From UBA8231 sp964512165 (GTDB taxonomy: Bacteria > Latescibacterota > UBA2968 > UBA8231), in assembly GCA_964512165.1 (NCBI GenBank), contig CAZEHQ010000189.1, positions 1 through 9,059 of the forward strand: DNA of 9,059 nt, given 5' to 3'. The notes under the pieces were generated by a model that was not told where the DNA came from, searched no databases, and was given only the letters and a program-made list of their open reading frames with translations. The translations under genes and the position numbers were made by a program. This document shows, one piece after another, positions 7,008-9,059 of this stretch. Numbering within the stretch: position 1 is the stretch's first letter; each line of letters starts with the position of its first letter.

Positions 7008-7015
7008 CCCGGATC
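6999..7015 (+). repeat. 17-bp direct repeat, right copy (start of the 7004 gene)
   Basis: This is identical to 5573-5589. It encodes the last two residues (EP) and stop of the 5724 gene and, in the other frame, the first codons of the 7004 gene. Removing one repeat plus the intervening 1.4 kb would join the copA stop directly to the 7004 ATG (TGAACCATG) with no scar. Confidence 0.85.
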
Positions 7016-8899
7016 GAAGCGAACGTCCCCTTTGTCGAGCCGCCGGAGTGGGCCCTGCTCGAGCGCAGCCTCATCGACCTGATGGACGACTCGGTCGCCC
7101 CGATCATGGAGCGCTACGTCCACGGCGACGGCTCGGTCATGTGGCCGACGCGGGAGGACTTCACCGGCATCGACGGTCTCGACGACGCGTACGAGAGCTT
7201 CCACAACTGGCCCCTCTTCTACCTGATGGGAGGAGGGGACCACCTGCTCCAGTACTCCCATCTCGCCTGGGAGGGGATCACCCGGCAGTTCAGCCGCTAC
7301 GACACCGGGCACGGTCACCCGATGGTGGTCAAGGAGTACGAGCAGGGGTACGACTGGATGCACCAGGGGGAGGGGTACGCCTTCTTCTACAATCTCTGCC
7401 TCGCCGACCCGGGAAACGAGCGCAACGCCGAGAGGGCGAGACGCTACGCCGGCTTCTACCTCAACGAGGATCCGGAGGCGCTCAACTACGATCCGGAGAA
7501 GAAGCTCATCAAGTGCGCCCACAACGGATCGATGGGCCCCGCCCTCCGCAACTTCGACAAGCACTACACGGTCTACCGCTACGACCAGTGGAAGCCGTGG
7601 CCCCTGCCCTTCCACGACCTTCCCGGCATCGACTCGGTGGAGGACCTGCAGAAGCCGGGCATGGAGGAGTTGATGGGGCGCACCCTCGTCGAGCGCATGG
7701 GCCGCGGCGACGTGGCCACCAACCTCGGCGCCACCACCCTGGTCACCAACGCCTGCCTCTTCGGGGGCGAGGCGAAGTACCGCGACTGGGTGGTGGAGTA
7801 CACCGAGAGCTGGATGGAGCGCACCCGGCGGAACGGCGGCGTCATCCCCGACAACGTCGGCCTGTCGGGAAGGATCGGCGAGTACATCGACGGCAAGTGG
7901 TGGGGCGGCTACTACGGCTGGACCTGGCCCCACGGCTGGCACCTGATGGCCGACGCCGTGACCGCCGCCGCCGAGAACGCGGCCCTCATGTGCCGCGACC
8001 CCGGTTACATGGAGTTCCCGCGCTCGCAGATCGACCTGCTCATGGAGAAGGGGGAGGAGCGCGGGTCCACCCTGTACGCCCCGCATCACTACCACGACAA
8101 GGGGTGGGACGGGTTCGCGCCCATGCACCCGGCGCCGATGACGCACATCTGGCAGATGACGATGAGCGCCGCCGACGCGGACCGGCTGGTGCGGCAGCGC
8201 AACCACGAGTCCGAGGACTGGCGCCGCGTCCGCTCCCATGGCTCCAAGCACGGCGCCGGCCACGAGGCCGCCTGGTTCTCCTGGCTGCGGGGGGAGTATG
8301 CCGGGTTCCCGTGCGACATCCTGCGCCACAACCTCGCCCAGGTGCACCAGCGGCTGGCCTTCATGCGCGACGATCAACAGGACCCGGCGACCTACGGGGA
8401 CTGGTACCTCCAAGTGCGCAACCCCGTCACGGTGGAGGGGCTGCTCCAGCTGACCATGGGAGGGCCGTTATACCTCTACACCGGCGGGTTGCAGATGGCG
8501 CGGCTGCGCTACTTCGACGGCCAGCGCCGCCGGCCGGGGCTGCCGCGCGACGTCGCGGCACTGGTGGAGGTCCTGGAGGAGGACCGAGTCGTGGTGCAGC
8601 TGGTGAACCTGAGCGCGACAGAGCCGCGGGAGATGGTGGTCCAGGCCGGGGTCTTCGGCGAGCACCGCTTCACGACCGCCTCCTGGCAGCAGCGCCGTTC
8701 TCTGAGCGCCGAGGAGGCCGCGGCCGGCCAGGCGCACGAGGAGCAGTTCCGGGAGGTGGTGCAGGGGCAGTTGGAGAACCGGAAGGTGGAAGTGAACGAC
8801 CGGCAGTTCACGGTCGGGCTGGCGCCGGGCGCGGGGATCCGCCTTGACCTGGGGATGGAGCGGTTCGCGAACGAGCCTTCGTACTCCCTGCCGTGGTAG
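7004..8899 (+). CDS. Uncharacterised 631-residue protein, probable alpha-toroid enzyme-like fold with C-terminal beta domain
   Basis: I do not recognise a named family. The product has no signal peptide or membrane helix, so it is predicted cytoplasmic. Residues about 60-500 are largely helical with repeated aromatic, His and Gly-rich turns such as NWPLFYLMGGGDH (68-80), GEGYAFFYN (122-130), KWWGGYYGWTWPHGWH (298-313), APHHYHD (359-365) and FPCDILRHN (435-443). This pattern resembles alpha/alpha-toroid carbohydrate-active enzymes. A region from about 515 onward is strand-rich (VVVQLVNLS, FTVGLAPGAGIRLDL) and may be a beta-sandwich; the protein ends PSYSLPW. Carbohydrate processing is a guess from fold style only, and no catalytic residues can be assigned. 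It is translationally coupled to the preceding gene by ATGA, has very high third-position GC like cusA, and stops with TAG. Confidence 0.8.
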   Translation: MTRIEANVPFVEPPEWALLERSLIDLMDDSVAPIMERYVHGDGSVMWPTREDFTGIDGLDDAYESFHNWPLFYLMGGGDHLLQYSHLAWEGITRQFSRYDTGHGHPMVVKEYEQGYDWMHQGEGYAFFYNLCLADPGNERNAERARRYAGFYLNEDPEALNYDPEKKLIKCAHNGSMGPALRNFDKHYTVYRYDQWKPWPLPFHDLPGIDSVEDLQKPGMEELMGRTLVERMGRGDVATNLGATTLVTNACLFGGEAKYRDWVVEYTESWMERTRRNGGVIPDNVGLSGRIGEYIDGKWWGGYYGWTWPHGWHLMADAVTAAAENAALMCRDPGYMEFPRSQIDLLMEKGEERGSTLYAPHHYHDKGWDGFAPMHPAPMTHIWQMTMSAADADRLVRQRNHESEDWRRVRSHGSKHGAGHEAAWFSWLRGEYAGFPCDILRHNLAQVHQRLAFMRDDQQDPATYGDWYLQVRNPVTVEGLLQLTMGGPLYLYTGGLQMARLRYFDGQRRRPGLPRDVAALVEVLEEDRVVVQLVNLSATEPREMVVQAGVFGEHRFTTASWQQRRSLSAEEAAAGQAHEEQFREVVQGQLENRKVEVNDRQFTVGLAPGAGIRLDLGMERFANEPSYSLPW

Positions 8900-8900
8900 C

Positions 8901-9059
8901 GGTGACGCTTACGACGTGCTCCCGGACACAAACAGCACGGTGGATGTCATCGCTTATGCCTACGCCGGTGCAGACCCGCTCGCCCCGCCCAAACCGGGGT
9001 ACTTCGTCTTCATCTTCAAGTTCATCGCCCGCCCTTCCAGGGATCGGACCCGACGACGG
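8901..9059 (+). pseudogene. Open protein-like stretch without a clear start (gene fragment or start of an off-window gene)
   Basis: The frame beginning GGT at 8901 is open for 53 codons to the window end and reads like real protein: AYDVLPDTNSTVDVIAYAY, then APPKPGYFVFIF. There is no ATG and no ribosome-binding site; GTG at 8916 is the only plausible start. Codons such as ACA, AAC, TAT, GCA and AAA are less GC-rich than in the preceding gene. It could be the 3' remnant of a broken gene. I recognise no family, and the right edge cuts it off. Confidence 0.3.

Overview
The window comes from a GC-rich bacterium that uses the standard code. TGA closes three of the genes and TAG a fourth, and one intact 979-codon frame spells a proteobacterial-type CusA. 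No rRNA, tRNA, CRISPR array or recognisable transposase gene is present. The lineage cannot be fixed from this sequence. The copper genes resemble proteobacterial ones. If the two in-frame TGA codons described below are selenocysteine, the organism must make selenoproteins.

Layout, all on the + strand. (1) 1-2948: most of a CusA-type RND copper/silver efflux pump, cut by the left edge. (2) 2945-3286: a small membrane-anchored cysteine-rich protein resembling the PCYCGC family, interrupted by an in-frame TGA exactly where that family has the first Cys of its second CxxC. (3) 3304-5574: a CopA-type Cu(I)-exporting P1B-ATPase, also interrupted by one in-frame TGA, which is followed at once by a perfect 10-bp inverted repeat forming a 42-nt hairpin. 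(4) 5575-5723: a spacer with a promoter-like element and an inverted repeat. (5) 5724-7007: an AlbA_2/Schlafen-type plus HATPase protein of the RecG-like or transcriptional-regulator class. (6) 7004-8899: a large uncharacterised cytoplasmic protein, probably an alpha-toroid plus beta-sandwich fold. (7) 8900-9059: a short open stretch with protein-like coding but no clear start.

Main discovery candidate: a copper-export operon with two adjacent selenoprotein candidates. The first has a UxxC replacing a CxxC motif in an extracytoplasmic Cys-rich protein. The second is a copper ATPase with a predicted selenocysteine in its nucleotide-binding domain. In both genes the frame continues after the TGA with family-like sequence, and each TGA is followed by a hairpin at a spacing expected of a bacterial SECIS. 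The hairpin is strong in the ATPase and weaker in the small gene. Together the products would move Cu(I) from cytoplasm to periplasm (CopA), handle it or its thiol chemistry outside the inner membrane (small protein), and expel it from the cell (Cus system).

A second observation is a 17-bp exact direct repeat. It lies at the copA stop and at the start of the 7004 gene, and so flanks the AlbA_2/HATPase gene. This suggests that the 1.4-kb segment was inserted there.
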